A stretch of 48,515 nt of DNA, taken from Owenia fusiformis (taxonomy: Eukaryota > Annelida > Polychaeta > Sabellida > Oweniidae). The notes beneath the pieces are model-generated. The model did no database searches. It saw only the letters and a program-made list of their open reading frames with translations, and was not told the DNA's origin. This document shows positions 20,437 through 31,834 of the stretch, one piece after another. The stretch is from the NCBI GenBank assembly GCA_903813345.2, contig CAIIXF020000021.1, positions 1 through 48,515 of the forward strand, written 5' to 3'. A program made the position numbers and the translations under genes. Every line of letters starts with the position of its first letter. Position 1 is the stretch's first letter.

Positions 20437-20700
20437 GTAGGGGAAATATAAGATATGTGAGTTGTATGTGTGATCTTTCACTGCAGTTATTTTGATATGA
20501 GTTATTTTGAACTTCTACTAAAATTTTGAAATTATATTGAATTACCATTCAAAGAACATAGATGGTAAATACATGTAAAGTTAAATACATTGTACATAAA
20601 ATGAATATGCATTTTAAGTCATTCACAAAACATTTTCTTAAAATGATTATAGAATTCTATCCCTACCCACAAATAACTTGTATTTATTCATACATTCTAG

Positions 20701-20854
20701 GTTGAGTATGACTATGGTAATGTTGTGGTTGGAAGCTCAGCTACACAGAATATAGTTCTGGTGAACACAAGCAATTGAAGTCTCCAATATAAACTAGATA
20801 TAGAGCAGAATGTCACTGGGGATGTCCCTGATGAAGTCATCAATGACAGTATTG
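20701..20854 (+). CDS. Exon 6 of the ASH-domain gene, with in-frame TGA
   Basis: The acceptor is TTCTAG and the donor TTG|GTAAGC. The exon encodes VEYDYGNVVVGSSATQNIVL and VNTSN, then a TGA at 20776-20778, then SLQYKLDIEQNVTGDVPDEV. This is the clearest ASH start (G-N-V-V-V-G, then N-T-S-x-x-x-L-x-Y). The stop replaces what in most ASH domains would be a small or Cys residue. It ends one base into a codon, in phase with the next exon. Confidence 0.65.
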
Positions 20855-21161
20855 GTAAGCAGTAGCTATGAAAACACATTACTCCTGAATTCCAAGTTTG
20901 ATTTATTTGTTATTTATTTTTATAAGTGCCTTATGGAAATAGTGCTAAGACATTTTTAATTACAAGACATTTACATCTATACATGTCATTATATATACTA
21001 GATATAGTAATGATTGTACAATAGTCTCTCTGCATATATTATCATATACGCTTATGTAGTTAATTATTTAATCACTAAATGGAATAATTATTTATTATAT
21101 TGAATGTAATAATATTATATTTTTCACCATTTCTAACCATATCCATTAATCATTATTCCAG

Positions 21162-21293
21162 CACTACGGTTAGAAAGAAGCGTTAGTATCCTTCCAGTAT
21201 ACTCAAAAGTTATGGTGATAGGCACAGTTCAACCAATGTGACGGCTCTGTTATCAGTTTGCTATTTCATACCAGCTGATTACATCACAAAAAG
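21162..21293 (+). CDS. Exon 7 of the ASH-domain gene, with in-frame TGA
   Basis: The acceptor is TTATTCCAG and the donor AAG|GTGATA. The split codon with exon 6 gives GCA. The product ALRLERSVSILPVYSKVMVI then GTVQPM is followed by TGA at 21239-21241 and RLCYQFAISYQLITSQK. TGA for CGA is a CpG-type transition, as expected in decay. Phase agreement with exon 6 supports both. Confidence 0.65.
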
Positions 21294-21675
21294 GTGATAA
21301 TATTGAACTCATTGAAACTCAACATTTGTGCCACATTTTGGCATAGGGTGTGTTCCCAGTTATGTCAATCACTGATGCCTGTTGCTATAATAGCGTTATA
21401 GGGATCAGCAAAAACAATTATGGAATCAATTCTCATTGGATAACTTGAACATGTGTCTTGATTCAATGCCATTTGTGCAGTAGATATCATATTCTTTGAC
21501 ATCAAGGAAAATGTACAGCCGGGTTTTTAGCCAAACTTATGTAATTTGATTTGTTAAGTTTCTATCATCAATATGAAGTACAATTTCTTTGCACTTTTCC
21601 TTGGGTAAAGCAGAATAGACATTTAACACAGTGTTTGCTAATAAGATTTCCTTATGAGATCTCTTTAAATTTTAG

Positions 21676-21812
21676 CTGCAGAAGAAGACAGCCTGTTCAC
21701 ACCAGGTCTAGGTTGGACTCTAACTTATTAGTGCTACTCCAGTAAGAACAGTGCCATGTGTGAGCCATATACAACTCATGACTGAGAACTTCGGAGCAGT
21801 AACTACTGAATG
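21676..21812 (+). CDS. Exon-like block 8, decayed
   Basis: Acceptors TTTTAG (21675) and CTGCAG (21681) are possible; the donor is ATG|GTAAAA. With the first acceptor the phase from exon 7 gives AAEEDSLFTPGLGWTLTY, then TAG. The rest is open in another frame. A likely decayed exon. Confidence 0.35.
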
Positions 21813-22610
21813 GTAAAATACTTAATATTATATAAAACAAGATATTGAATTATTTTACACATTTTGATTTAGTCTTGGATGAAAGAATTTGATCTCAGAC
21901 CTAAAAGAATTGTATCTATTGTAAAGTATAGAATGAATTTAATGTGGTCTAATTGACCATTTTCCATATAAATGGAACAAAAGATGGCATCATGGGTATT
22001 GGTAGGGCTTGATAACATGGCAACTCAATGGCAAGAGTCACTTAATTTATTGATTTAATAAGTAATTCCATTTGGATCAACTTAAAACACCATTGGACTT
22101 TAACTATATGATATTATTGACATGTGGATTGTGATTTCACATTAAAATTGTAACTCTTATAAGAGTAAATGAACTTTTCAAGATTTTCAACATTGTTTTA
22201 ATTGGGGTTTTACCCCGACCATTTTTAGAAAACTTGAAAATCTCTAGAATTTGAATATAGGTACATAAACAGTGCAAATCAAAGTTTAGAAAATTACACA
22301 CAGAATTAAAATATGCCATCAAATAGAAGAAAATGTTAGTCTTTAGTAATTAAAAATACAGATCTTCTAAAATCTCATTAAAAACTAGCCTGTAACGAGA
22401 TTTCAAAGTTATATAGAAAAGCCTCTATTAACCAGGTCCTAGTGCCCCATAGGGAGTTACTTTAAATCTGGCAAGTTCAATGTTTGGCATGTATATTGAA
22501 AATTTAAGTTCTTCAGATGAATTGATTTGAATACTGGTGAGTCACCCTGAATTATTCTCAAATGCTGAGGAGGTCACTAAAACCTTTGAACTTCATTTAA
22601 AGCAGCTTCA

Positions 22611-22886
22611 TTTGGAAAGAAAATATGTCTTAATCCAAAAATTATTTCTTCAATCCAATCACTTCTTCTGTTCAAAGAATACTCTATGGAAACATTTGAT
22701 GTTGTAATGAATGAAGACATTTTTCTCCAGATGAAAGTAATGGGCAACAAGCCGTTTGAGATCACCTCCAAGAAGGGCAAGCTGCAGCCAGGAAAGTGTA
22801 AGACAATCAAGTTCTACAAACATGACATGGCTGGTACAGACAGTCTTTCGGTCCTACTCAAGGAGACCTCAGGCAGGGAAATATTG
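22611..22886 (+). CDS. Exon 9 of the ASH-domain gene
   Basis: Open in one frame from about 22590 to the donor TTG|GTATGG. It encodes EYSMETFDVVMNEDIFLQMK, VMGNKPFEITSKKGKLQPGK, CKTIKFYKHDMAGTDSLSVL and LKETSGREIL. The series N-x-x-F-x-I-x-x-x-x-G-x-L-x-P-G and GTDxLxVLLK...GREIL is the best match to the CFAP65 group. The acceptor is uncertain: TTTTCTCCAG at 22730 would cut off conserved residues, so I prefer an earlier start. Confidence 0.6.
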
Positions 22887-23011
22887 GTATGGGATGTTTT
22901 GGATACACCTTTGTTTATTCATTTTTATGTCACTAACCCAAGTCATGACATATTGTTACAGTCTCCAATGTTTTTGTAGACTGTTAGGCATTTGGTTGTT
23001 GGTGTTCAACA

Positions 23012-23720
23012 GGGTAACTCATTCCCTAGACAACTCATCCCTGGACAACTAATCCTCTGGACAACTCATCCCTGGACAACTCATCCCCTAAACAAATCAT
23101 CCTTCGGCATGTTTGACTAATGTAATGTTATACATTATCAATTCATGTTTGATATTCAAATGGTTTTTTAATGTTTTAGTTTTGAATATGATCAGATTTA
23201 AGTTGCATAAACATATATAACACGAACAAATAATTTTTGGAGGGGAAATCTTTACTGTTAGAAAACCAAGGAGATTAATCAATTAACCAATTAATCTGTA
23301 ATTTGTTTTGTAAATATTTTCTTTTAAATTTTACTTTTAATATACAATTTCAATATTATATTAACATTGATAGAAGAAGCTTCTTTGATGTCATAAATAT
23401 GTTTGTTCAGTTCATAACTCAAATATTCTTTAATCCTAGGATTATTTTTTTACAGAATTCACAGATGAAGTTTTTAAAGTTCATGTTTTCAAGTTTTAAT
23501 TTCATAACTTCGTGTCAATAAAGTGAAAAATAATATTTTGGATGATCCAAGGTGTATTTATTTGATATTTCCTTTCAAAAAATCACTTTACAATTTAGCT
23601 TCGTGTGATAAAGGATGAGTTGTCTAGGGATGGGTTGTCCAGGGGATGAGTTTTCTAGGGGATGAGTTATCTAAAGGATGTGTTATCCAGGGATGAGTTG
23701 TCTAGGGGATGACCTGTCCC
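23012..23720. mobile_element. 0.7-kb element with inverted GGATGAGTTGTCC arrays
   Basis: Five or six copies of GGACAACTCATCCCT at 23012-23104 face seven copies of the reverse word (GGGATGAGTTGTCTA) at 23612-23720. The 500-bp centre is AT-rich with no transposase. The structure suits a non-autonomous element whose terminal repeats are themselves tandem repeats. A solo set lies at 34414-34453. Confidence 0.65.
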
Positions 23721-24829
23721 CAAGCCAAAAAGTGTTGACATTTTGCATGTTAATGCCTTGTCTTTGAATATGTGACTTCTCCATCCAACATCATCCATCA
23801 TCATTTTTTGATTGAATCTAACTGTTCATCATCAAGGTAAAGTGTCAAAACTGGATGCTCAGTAACTTTAAGTTACTATAATCCCTTAATTACTAAGATA
23901 AACACCAATTTACTTATCAAGAAATACCATTAATGTCTATATCTGATGCACCAAGAAATTAGACACTTTTTGACAAGTATTTTTTCGATAACTGATGAAA
24001 ATTCGTACAAAGTAGCCCAAGAGTATCATTAGAAAGGTATAAAAATATGAAAAAGATCAAGTAAATGTTATGTGAGTACTTAGAATTAGATGAACCAAGT
24101 TCTTCTGCTAGTGCTATGAATATGTAAGAGATGGGTCTTATAGTATGTGTATATTTTTGAATTATAGACTGTATTTCAAAATAACCAATATCAATGTAAA
24201 AGTCACGTATTAATCCATTTCCAAGTATTTATTCTAACAATATCACCTCCAATTAATTTTGAGAATCAATGGATTTTGGAAATTAAGGAAGAATGAAAAA
24301 AATTAATTAAACGTGACACACAGACAAGCTATTTTGACTGATTGACAGACGCTATCACCTGATAGCTGGTACACTATCTATACAGGTCTCATCGCACAGC
24401 TCCAGTGTGCTTTTTTGAATTTCTTAGCTTTCACAGAATGTTGATCTTGTTTTTATTTTGACTGCTTGCTAATGATATTCTATAATGATTTTCAATGAAT
24501 TTGGTTTATCAGTTGTCAAGAAAATTCTTGTCAAAAAGCGTCAAATTTTTTGGGACACACAATAGAAGGAAAGTAAGCAATGTTTTGGAGGATATGCTTC
24601 AAACTTTTTTTGTATAAATTACTCTTTCGATTCTGGTATATTGAAATGCATTGTCTTTGATGTCAATATTCTTCATATATCGTCATACAAATTGTTATTT
24701 CTGTACTCTCAGAAGAAGGATAAGATGTTAAGGGTTAATAATACTAGCAATCTACCTGTTGGGAGTGGCTCACCAAGGGGAACATCAGTCCCCGCATGAC
24801 AGCAGCCCCCATAAAATGCTAAATACCTG
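23721..24829. other. No gene seen
   Basis: AT-rich intron or intergenic DNA without a coding frame, RNA gene or clear repeat. Confidence 0.4.
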
Positions 24830-25640
24830 TAAATTTGACCTTGCCTGATTCTTGAATTTAGGTGATCTTGTCCAAAAGACCTAAAAACGTCAAATACCTA
24901 GATATTCACCTTGACTTTGAGATGACCTTGGCCCATAAAGATTGACTTTGACCTCGTGTAGCTTAATCATGAGTCACTAAGTCACAGTATCTTTTAAGTG
25001 CCTTGAAACGCCAAATATTTAGATATTGACCTTGACCCATGAACAATGACCTCAGGTCACGTAATCAAGGGTTGCCAAGGGTCACAGCAGCCTCTAAGGT
25101 GCTTAAAATGCCAAATACTTAGATATTGACCTTTAACCTTAAGATAACCTTGACCCAAAACATTGACCTTGACCTTAAGTCAACTAATTATTGGTCGCCA
25201 AGGGTTGCAGAAGCTGGCCTTAAATCATCAAATGCCTAGATATTGACCTTTGACCTAGGAAGTCAAATACCAAGATATTGACCCTTGAGCTTAGAATGAC
25301 CTTGACCCATAAGGTTGATCTTTACCTCAGATCACCTAATGATTAGTCACCAAGGGTCACAGCAGTTTCAATGACTTTAAATCACCATAAACCTAAATGT
25401 TGACCTTTGAACTAGGAATGACCCTGACCTCAGCTCACCTAATTATGGGTTGCCAAGCGTCACAACAGCTCCAAAATGAATTAAAACGCCAAATTCTAAG
25501 ATATTGATCTTTGACCTTGGAATGATCTGAACCCATAATGTTGACCTTGACCTCAGATCACTTCATCATGGGTATTCAAGGGTCACAGCACAAACCAAGA
25601 TCTTAAAAATCCAAATACTTAGATATTGACCTTTGACCTT
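24830..25640 (+). repeat. Diverged tandem repeat, about 100-125 bp, TGACC-rich
   Basis: Seven or eight units share TAGATATTGACCTTTGACC, GACCTCAGGTCACNTAAT, GGTTGCCAAGGGTCACAGCA and AAAACGCCAAATACT. The TAGATATTGACC word recurs at about 24899, 25019, 25120, 25235, 25273, 25499 and 25620. Each unit holds several TGACC half-sites. The same family forms a second array at 46385-47080. Confidence 0.8.
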
Positions 25641-25744
25641 GGAATGATCTTGACCTCTGAACTTCGTAGAATGCTCACTGCCCCACTTAGTATTTTGACC
25701 GAGTATAAGGGCCCAAGGTCAAACCATCTAGGAGGAGATGTCCG

Positions 25745-25782
<38 letters not shown>

Positions 25783-25791
25783 AAGACAGAC
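25745..25791 (+). repeat. (GACA)n microsatellite
   Basis: About eleven GACA units with one interruption, directly after GATGTCCG and before CGGATCACCACG. This junction is typical of the 3' end of repeats in mollusc-like genomes, so it probably belongs to the array before it. Confidence 0.9.
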
Positions 25792-25976
25792 GGATCACCA
25801 CGCTTTATAGTAAGAAGATGTGTGACCGAGTTGGTTTTTCATACTTCAATTATCGATAATTTTTAAGGCAATATCCTGACTCATTCCTTGACGTTTGAAG
25901 TTTCTTAACTTTTGAAATATTTGATAAAAAATAGATGTGTTTTAATGTAATCTATACATTTCTAATTTAATTTCAG

Positions 25977-26051
25977 AATGGTACAGATGATGTTAGGAAG
26001 AAATCCCAAAGAGGTGTCAAGAAATACCCAACATTCACAAAAAAACATTAG
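25977..26051 (+). CDS. Possible terminal exon
   Basis: After an acceptor TAATTTCAG a 24-codon frame NGTDDVRKKSQRGVKKYPTF then TKKH ends at TAG. Its position and phase would allow it to be the last exon of the ASH-domain gene, but the product does not look like the expected continuation after GREIL. Weak. Confidence 0.2.
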   Translation, partial: NGTDDVRKKSQRGVKKYPTFTKKH

Positions 26052-26317
26052 TTATTTTTTATCATAGTGGTGTATGATCCTCACTACCAAGTGTATGGCC
26101 TCAGTATATGAGCTGACTTAGAAACTATGGAGAATCATATCTACATCCACCATCAACTTTGAATACTGACAATGAACATTTATGTTAGTTTAACATCAAC
26201 AAGGTTAACATATGTTAAAAATATCAATGAATGATTTGATATTGATGAGGGTGAAAGTACTGGAATTTTTATTTAATTGACTATATTTTTTGCTGTTGCT
26301 ATGGTTGCCGTAGTAAA

Positions 26318-27025
26318 GAATGACTGAAGGTATCGCAACAGATTTCAGACAGTCACATGTTGGATTTTAGGTAATATATTTTCTAAGGATTTGATCAAGT
26401 GCATATGTTAGGCCAATCCATTTACTCCAGGACCAGCACTTATTGAGATGATAAAATAATTTGGACTTTGAAGGGGAGGTGCAAACACCCGACCAACTTT
26501 TTTCTGACATGTTGTCCTGATTTTCAAACCTTCCACTAAAGTTTTTAAATGTTTTATGCATCAATATGTTGTATTTGGAGACACAAATAAACTCTTAAAA
26601 GAAAAATAGGATTCACGCAGGGTATCACTTTTCGGTGACCAAAACTAGGCTGAATACAATGGATCGCATGAGTTTTCCCTATGGGAAAATAACATAGTAA
26701 AAACTGTTTTCCACTTTATCCCAGTTGAATCCTATTTTCCTTTTAGGATATTAACTGTGTCTACAAATGCAACATATTAATGCGTAAAACATTATAAAAA
26801 AAGAGTGGAAGGGGCTAAAAATCAGGAAAATATTTTTGAAAAAAAATGTTGGTGGGGTGTTTGCACCTTCCCTGTCTTGAAGTCCAAATTATTTTATCAT
26901 GTTTATGAGTACTTTTCTTTTAGATAATGCATTGACCTAACATATGCACCTTTTTAAATTTTCAGAAAATTACCACAATCCAACATGTGACTGTCTGAAA
27001 TCTGTTGCGATACCTTCTGTCATTT
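26318..27025. mobile_element. Palindromic element, family P, copy 1
   Basis: Near-complete palindrome of 0.7 kb. The end GAAGGTATCGCAACAGATTT at 26326 is matched in reverse at about 26998-27017. Inside lie GATAAAATAATTTGGACTT and GGTGCAAACACCC, both mirrored, around a centre GAGTTTTCCCTATGGGAAAA. No coding capacity. Other copies are at 35290-35982 and, decayed, at 45670-46060. Confidence 0.85.
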
Positions 27026-27679
27026 TTTAACCTATTGTACATTTACAAATTGTAAATTTACACTGATTATGATTGAGGTGAGAACTCACTTAGAGACTAG
27101 ATCTTAAAGTGATTGTAGTATTTTAGTGTCATTGTAGAGTTGACCATAGGGCATACAGCAAATTGGAGGGGATTATAAATTTTCTATATACGTCATAGCA
27201 TAGGTATTTCTCAATAGGGATATGTTATACAGCTACATATTTATGATGGTTGGCATTTTCCTTCTTCAGAAAACTATATCTACCATTGATTTGCTGTATT
27301 CCTTGTAGTGACTTTATAATTTTTATGGTTAATAAATAGGGTCATTAGTTTTTCTCTATTTTGGGAAAATGTGTCCGTCATAGAATTCCCAACTCTGTGG
27401 CGACTGTAGGTTTTCTTTGGTTGCTATACAGGCTACCTTGTAGAAGCTACAGTGTGTAAACTTTCATTGACAGAGGTGGGGAGAAGGACTCAATTAGAGT
27501 TTGATTCTTGAGTTGACAGTAAAATTAGTTTTGCACTCTATGCAGACTGTGCTATATGAAAGCATGATGAAAGCAAGCAGTGTTGATATCAAGTGTGCGA
27601 GGTGTGGATATTAAGGGTCATTTTTGAATCTGAATTTGTGATATTTCACAAACTAAGGCATGTTGTGTACTCAATTATA

Positions 27680-28283
27680 CTGGGTGGCAAAATGCTATAA
27701 CTTTTTTTTTTAATTTTTGATATAAAATCATAATTTGCATACCAAATGAAACTTGAGGTTGTTATCTAGCCATGAATCATGAATTATACACTTTTACTTG
27801 AATAAAATATGTCACCAGCGTCTCACTTAAACATGTGGTGTGCCATGAGAAATAAGCATAATTTGCAAAATGTTCCTGAACTAATATGACCTGATGATCG
27901 CCAAACTAATAGCCCTAATGCAAACCCAAGTGAGTATAGGGTATGGGGAGGTCTCCAGGAGATGGTATGAAGGCACCCAATCTAGAAAATTGCTAAAAGC
28001 TGGCAATTAAGACAGGTTGAAAAAAACCTAGCTAACATTTCATTGATACTGCTATATACATGTAAGCAAAGCGAATAAAACTAAAATATATTACAATTAG
28101 GGTGGCGGACCATTTGAACTCCCCTTTAGATTAAATATAATCCAAGTTGAAGCACTTGTTACATTATATTATTACTAAGGACCCTTGGCACTATATAACT
28201 GCAAAATTTGGGGTATGTAGGTTGGAAAATAAAAAAGTTGTAGTGTCTTGAAAAGAAAGTGGCATTTTTTTGGGCTCACCCTA
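27680..28283 (+). mobile_element. Tc1/mariner-type element remnant
   Basis: The ends CTGGGTGGCAAAATG and the reverse of TAGGGTGAGCCCAAAAAAAT face each other next to TA. The inside carries the tail of a transposase gene on the + strand. At about 0.6 kb it has lost at least half of a normal element. Confidence 0.6.
27911..28070 (+). pseudogene. Tc1/mariner transposase C-terminal remnant
   Basis: The + strand reads SPNANPSEYRVWGGLQEMV and then a stop. This matches the block SPDLNPIDYxxWxxLQExV that carries the region of the third catalytic residue in Tc1/mariner transposases. The following DNA gives LENC, KLAIKTG and HFIDTAI phrases in broken frames, which fits the usual tail. It belongs to a different subgroup from the remnants at 9.3 and 16.7 kb. 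Confidence 0.75.
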
Positions 28284-29703
28284 TATATCCACACCTTGCA
28301 CACAAGATATCCACACTGTTTGTTTTATTTAGTATAGCACAGTCTGTATAGGGTGTATTGCAATTGTAGAGATGACTGGATGTCATACAGCAACCTTGGG
28401 TTTTGTAGGTTTTCTTCTACATTTGTCGTAACATAGATATTTCTCAATTGGGATACATTGTACAAAAACCTTAAAGACGGATTATTGTTGGTTGGTATTT
28501 CTCTACTCCAGGGAACTACGTCATCTATAGAATTTCCATATTCCTTGAGGTGGTCATATAATGTTTCATGACTGCATGTTGTACATGAGACACATGTTGT
28601 ACCAGGAGAAGACTGTAGATTTTCTATGGTTGTTGGTATTTCTCTATTTTTGGGAAACTGTCTGCCATAAACTCTGTTGCGACTGTAGATTTGCTATGGT
28701 TTCCATAGAAGCTACCTTGTAAATTTATACACTAACTTTACACTGATAGTGATTGAGGAGAGGACTCAGTTAGAGACTCGATCCTGTGGTGAATTTAGAA
28801 TTTCTATTGTTATTGTAAAGGTGACTGTGTGTTATTCACCAGCCTTGAGGTGACTTTAGATTTTCTATATTTGTCAAAGCATAGGTATTTCTCAATTGGG
28901 ATATGTTGTACGGCAACTTTGAAATCTATGGTAGTTATTGGCAAATCTCTACCTACAGAGAACTATGTTTGTAATAGGCTTGCCGTATTCCTTGTTGTGA
29001 CCATATAAATTATATGATTACCATTGAGGCTGTACAGTGACCTCGAGAAGATTTTCACGGTAGTTTGTATTTCTCTATTTTGGGAAACTGTGTCCGCCAT
29101 AGATTTGCCTTATACTCTGCATCAACGGTAGATGTGCTATGGTTTTCATAGAAGCTACCTTGTAAATTTACACACTGTAACTTCACACTGATAGAGATTG
29201 AGGAGAGGACACTATTAGCGACTAGATTCTAGAATTTCTTTTTGTCATTGTAAAGGTGACCGTATTTCATACAGCAATCTTCAGGTGACATTAGATATTC
29301 TAAATTGGCATTTCTTTACTTACAGAGAAATATGTCTGCCATGACTGTATACCTTGAGGTGATCATATTCTTTTCTATTGTTACTCTAAGGGCTGTAAAT
29401 TATAGGTTGTATGATGTACAATGACCTTGAAGCAACTGTAGATTTTCTACACTGTTGTTGGTATTTTTCTACATTTGTGAAATTGTGTCCATCAATATAT
29501 TTGTGTATGGTTTTTGGCAAACAGCTCATTTTAACTAAAATGTGTCCTCTATTTATAGTATGTATAATTGGGACTTCCAAGATGTGTTTTTGGAATTTCT
29601 GTAAATATATCATAGTCTAATAGATTCTTATTCAATAATATCAAGGTTGATCAACATGTCCGGATTTTCTTTTACTAATTTTCATGAGTAATAATTGCTG
29701 ATA

Positions 29704-29878
29704 CAAGGGTTGGTCAAAAAGTTTCTTACCATTGTCTCTAGATTTTATAATAACAGGAGTTGGATGATCAAACTTTAACCAGAGACGGGGTAGCTAGTTA
29801 GTGTTAAAGTTTTAGCATCCAACTCCTCTTATTAAAACATCTAGAGCCAACGGTAAGGAATTTTTTGATCTACCCTTG
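29704..29878. mobile_element. 175-bp palindromic MITE, mariner type
   Basis: TA-CAAGGGTTGGTCAAAAAGT at the left and the reverse of CAAGGGTAGATCAAAAAATT at the right, each with TA outside. The arms run almost to the middle (TCTAGATTTTATAATAACAG mirrored). No coding. Confidence 0.85.
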
Positions 29879-30236
29879 TACTCAATGGATGTTCGTGTAT
29901 TTTCATATTTGTCTATGTATTCTACTATAATATGCAAAAATGCATAAAAAATAATGTGAAAGTATTATACATTTTATCAATTATCTATAATTATAATCAT
30001 GGTTATTATTACATTATTATTATTGTATTAGTAAAGTAGTATCATCAAACGTACCTATCTTAAATCAATAGTGTTATTTACTAATCTAATGACAGTGTTG
30101 AAGTGCTTATGTTATCATTAACATTAGTATTTTATTTGTGTAAGGGAACATAGACAGACACATAACAAAAACAATATCTTGGAACAAAATCAAATCATAA
30201 TCAAAGATGTGTCAAGCATAATGAATTGCTGTGTAC
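29879..30236. other. No gene seen
   Basis: AT-rich spacer with TTATTA runs near 30004-30030; no frame or repeat that I can name. Confidence 0.4.
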
Positions 30237-30651
30237 CGGAGTTTCTCGCGAATAGGCCCATGTGCGTTTATTTGAAAGAGGGGTGTATGGAAATATATTT
30301 TTTCTCTTTATAAAGGCCCATGGGCGTTTATTAAAAAATGGGCGAATTATTCGAGAAAAGGACTGAAATTGCAAACAATAAATACGATGGTAATAAGTGA
30401 TAACTGTTTCAAGTACAAATGATTAATAAAAATATGACAAGAGGTCACATATTGGTCAATGTTCTATACTAGTGCGTGAGTATGAAGGCCATGTGTCAAC
30501 TTTACAATCGATAATATCCCTCGAAATAAACGCCCATTGGCTTTGGATAGCTATTTTCCCTCTAAATAAACGCCCACCCTCATTTTTTCCTCTTAATAAA
30601 GGCCCATGAGCGTTTATTAAAAAACTCTAGGTCTTTTCGCGAGAAACTCCG
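30237..30651. mobile_element. 415-bp MITE with CGGAGTTTCTCGCGAA ends
   Basis: CGGAGTTTCTCGCGAA (30237-30252) is matched exactly in reverse at 30636-30651. Next to each end lie two or three copies of a subterminal word (GGCCCATGNGCGTTTATT, reverse AATAAACGCCCA), in all about six. Such subterminal repeats are usual binding sites for a transposase. The centre is AT-rich with no coding. Confidence 0.85.
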
Positions 30652-30873
30652 TTACTATTGCTTCCTTTCCAATGCGTTGATTGAAATGTCTGAATGTAGC
30701 TGTTTTAAATCAAAATAAGGGGGTACATAAGAAAATTTTAGCCTCAACTGTTTTGTATTTATCCATATTATGTGGTATATGTGCTGCAAAAATGTATAAA
30801 AACTTTATATGACTAAGTTCTGATGTTTTAACCAGAATTCTAAAAAATATGTTTCATACTTCGATAAGCCTAG
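30652..30873. other. No gene seen
   Basis: Short AT-rich spacer between two non-autonomous elements. Confidence 0.4.
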
Positions 30874-31834
30874 GTACGTTACCTGTCAAATCCCCATTTA
30901 AATTGGGAGAAATTCCGATTTTTGAGTGCTCGTCCCGAATTTTATTTTCTCAAAACCAGTATTTTAAGCATCTTCATTCACAAAATTTCAGTTGTCTTTA
31001 GACCTAGTGGAAAGCGACGATGGATTTTAAGATAACAATTCTGATTTTCTTTAAACTCTTCCGTACTTTCCCAATTTTTCGTTCAAAACTCCCACTTTGT
31101 TTATGAGACACCCTGACTTTTCTTGGAAACTCTTGATATTTCCATTTATACTCGTTTGTTGTGAGGTTTATGTTTCTTTATTTTCACTTTTAAGATCAGT
31201 AATTTAGATTTTAAAAGTTACATAACTAGATGTATATACAGAATAGGAAATGATCATGAAATATTACATTTCTCAACATGATATTTCTAATTGAAATTAT
31301 TTCTAAGTAAGAAAAGAAGCTGCAAATGGATCATTTTGCAATAAATGGATTGATCAAATTATTTTTTGTAAACCCTGATTTTTCTCCCAATTAATTCTTG
31401 CCATTCTAATTTTCTCCCAATTATTTTTTTGTAAACCCTGATTGTTCTCCCAATTAATTTTTTTGAACCCTGATTTTCTCCCGTTAAGTCTTAGCAATCC
31501 CGATTTTCTCCTGATTTTCTTATCAATCCTGATTTCCCCTGATTATTTTCGTAGACCCGATTTTTCTTAATTTTTAAGAAATCTCAATTTTCTCCCAATT
31601 TATATATTAGTAATCCCGATTTTCTCCCGATTTTTTGGAATTGTTGATATAATTTTTGTTACCCCGATTTTTCTCCCAATATCTTTTTGAAATCCCGATT
31701 CTATCAATTTTTTTTAAAAATCCCGATTTTCAAAATGTCTCTCTTTTCACCCCGATGTTTCTTTAAAAAATCTAAAATTCTCCCAATTTTTTAAAAAAAA
31801 TACCCCAATTTTGACTTGACAGACATTGGTACGC
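30874..31834. mobile_element. 0.96-kb element with ACCTGTCAAATCCCC-like ends
   Basis: The left border has TTACCTGTCAAATCCCC and the right border, on the other strand, TGTCTGTCAAGTCAAAATTG. Both are followed inward by ATTGGG words. The ends are imperfect and I cannot fix a target duplication. The right half is a tandem array (next entry). Confidence 0.45.
31360..31815 (+). repeat. Degenerate tandem repeat CCCGATTTTCTCCCAATTTT
   Basis: About fifteen units of 25-35 bases, with CCNGATTTTTCTCCCAATT followed by a variable T-rich spacer (TTTTTGTAAA). Strong pyrimidine bias on the + strand. No coding. Confidence 0.8.

Larger units (their letters stand above)
17758..22886 (+). pseudogene. Decayed ASH/MSP-domain ciliary gene, CFAP65/CCDC108-like
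   Basis: At least eight exon-like blocks on the + strand, most with AG acceptors and GT donors, encode short beta-rich segments typical of ASH/MSP repeats (VxYxYGNVVVG, ATQNIVLVNTSN, TPILY, KTLPKEVNTYRL, GTDSLSVLLK, GREIL). The order and wording recall CFAP65, an axonemal protein needed for sperm flagella; related giants such as HYDIN or CFAP47 are alternatives. Two exons have in-frame TGA (20776, 21239), and the blocks at 17.8, 20.2 and 21.7 kb need frame changes. Introns hold MITEs. I take it as a pseudogene, though assembly errors could mimic this. The 5' part and the region after GREIL are not found. Confidence 0.55.
27543..28346. mobile_element. 0.8-kb element with CAGACTGTGCTATA ends
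   Basis: CAGACTGTGCTATA at 27543 faces TATAGCACAGTCTG ending at 28346. The inner parts CAGTGTNGATATC and GTGTGNNAGGTGTGGATAT are also mirrored (arms of about 65 bp). It interrupts the 435-bp tandem repeat and has itself been entered by a mariner-type element. Confidence 0.7.
27063..29600 (+). repeat. Tandem repeat of about 435 bp, four units
   Basis: Landmarks ACTGATNNTGATTGAGG, TTAGAGACTNGATC, GTATTTCTCAATTGGGATAT and GGTATTTCTCTATTTTGGGA recur in the same order. Units start near 27063, 27470, 28741 and 29177; the second is split by an 804-bp transposon (27543-28346), and with that removed the spacing is even. The units are diverged, so the array is old. Confidence 0.8.
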
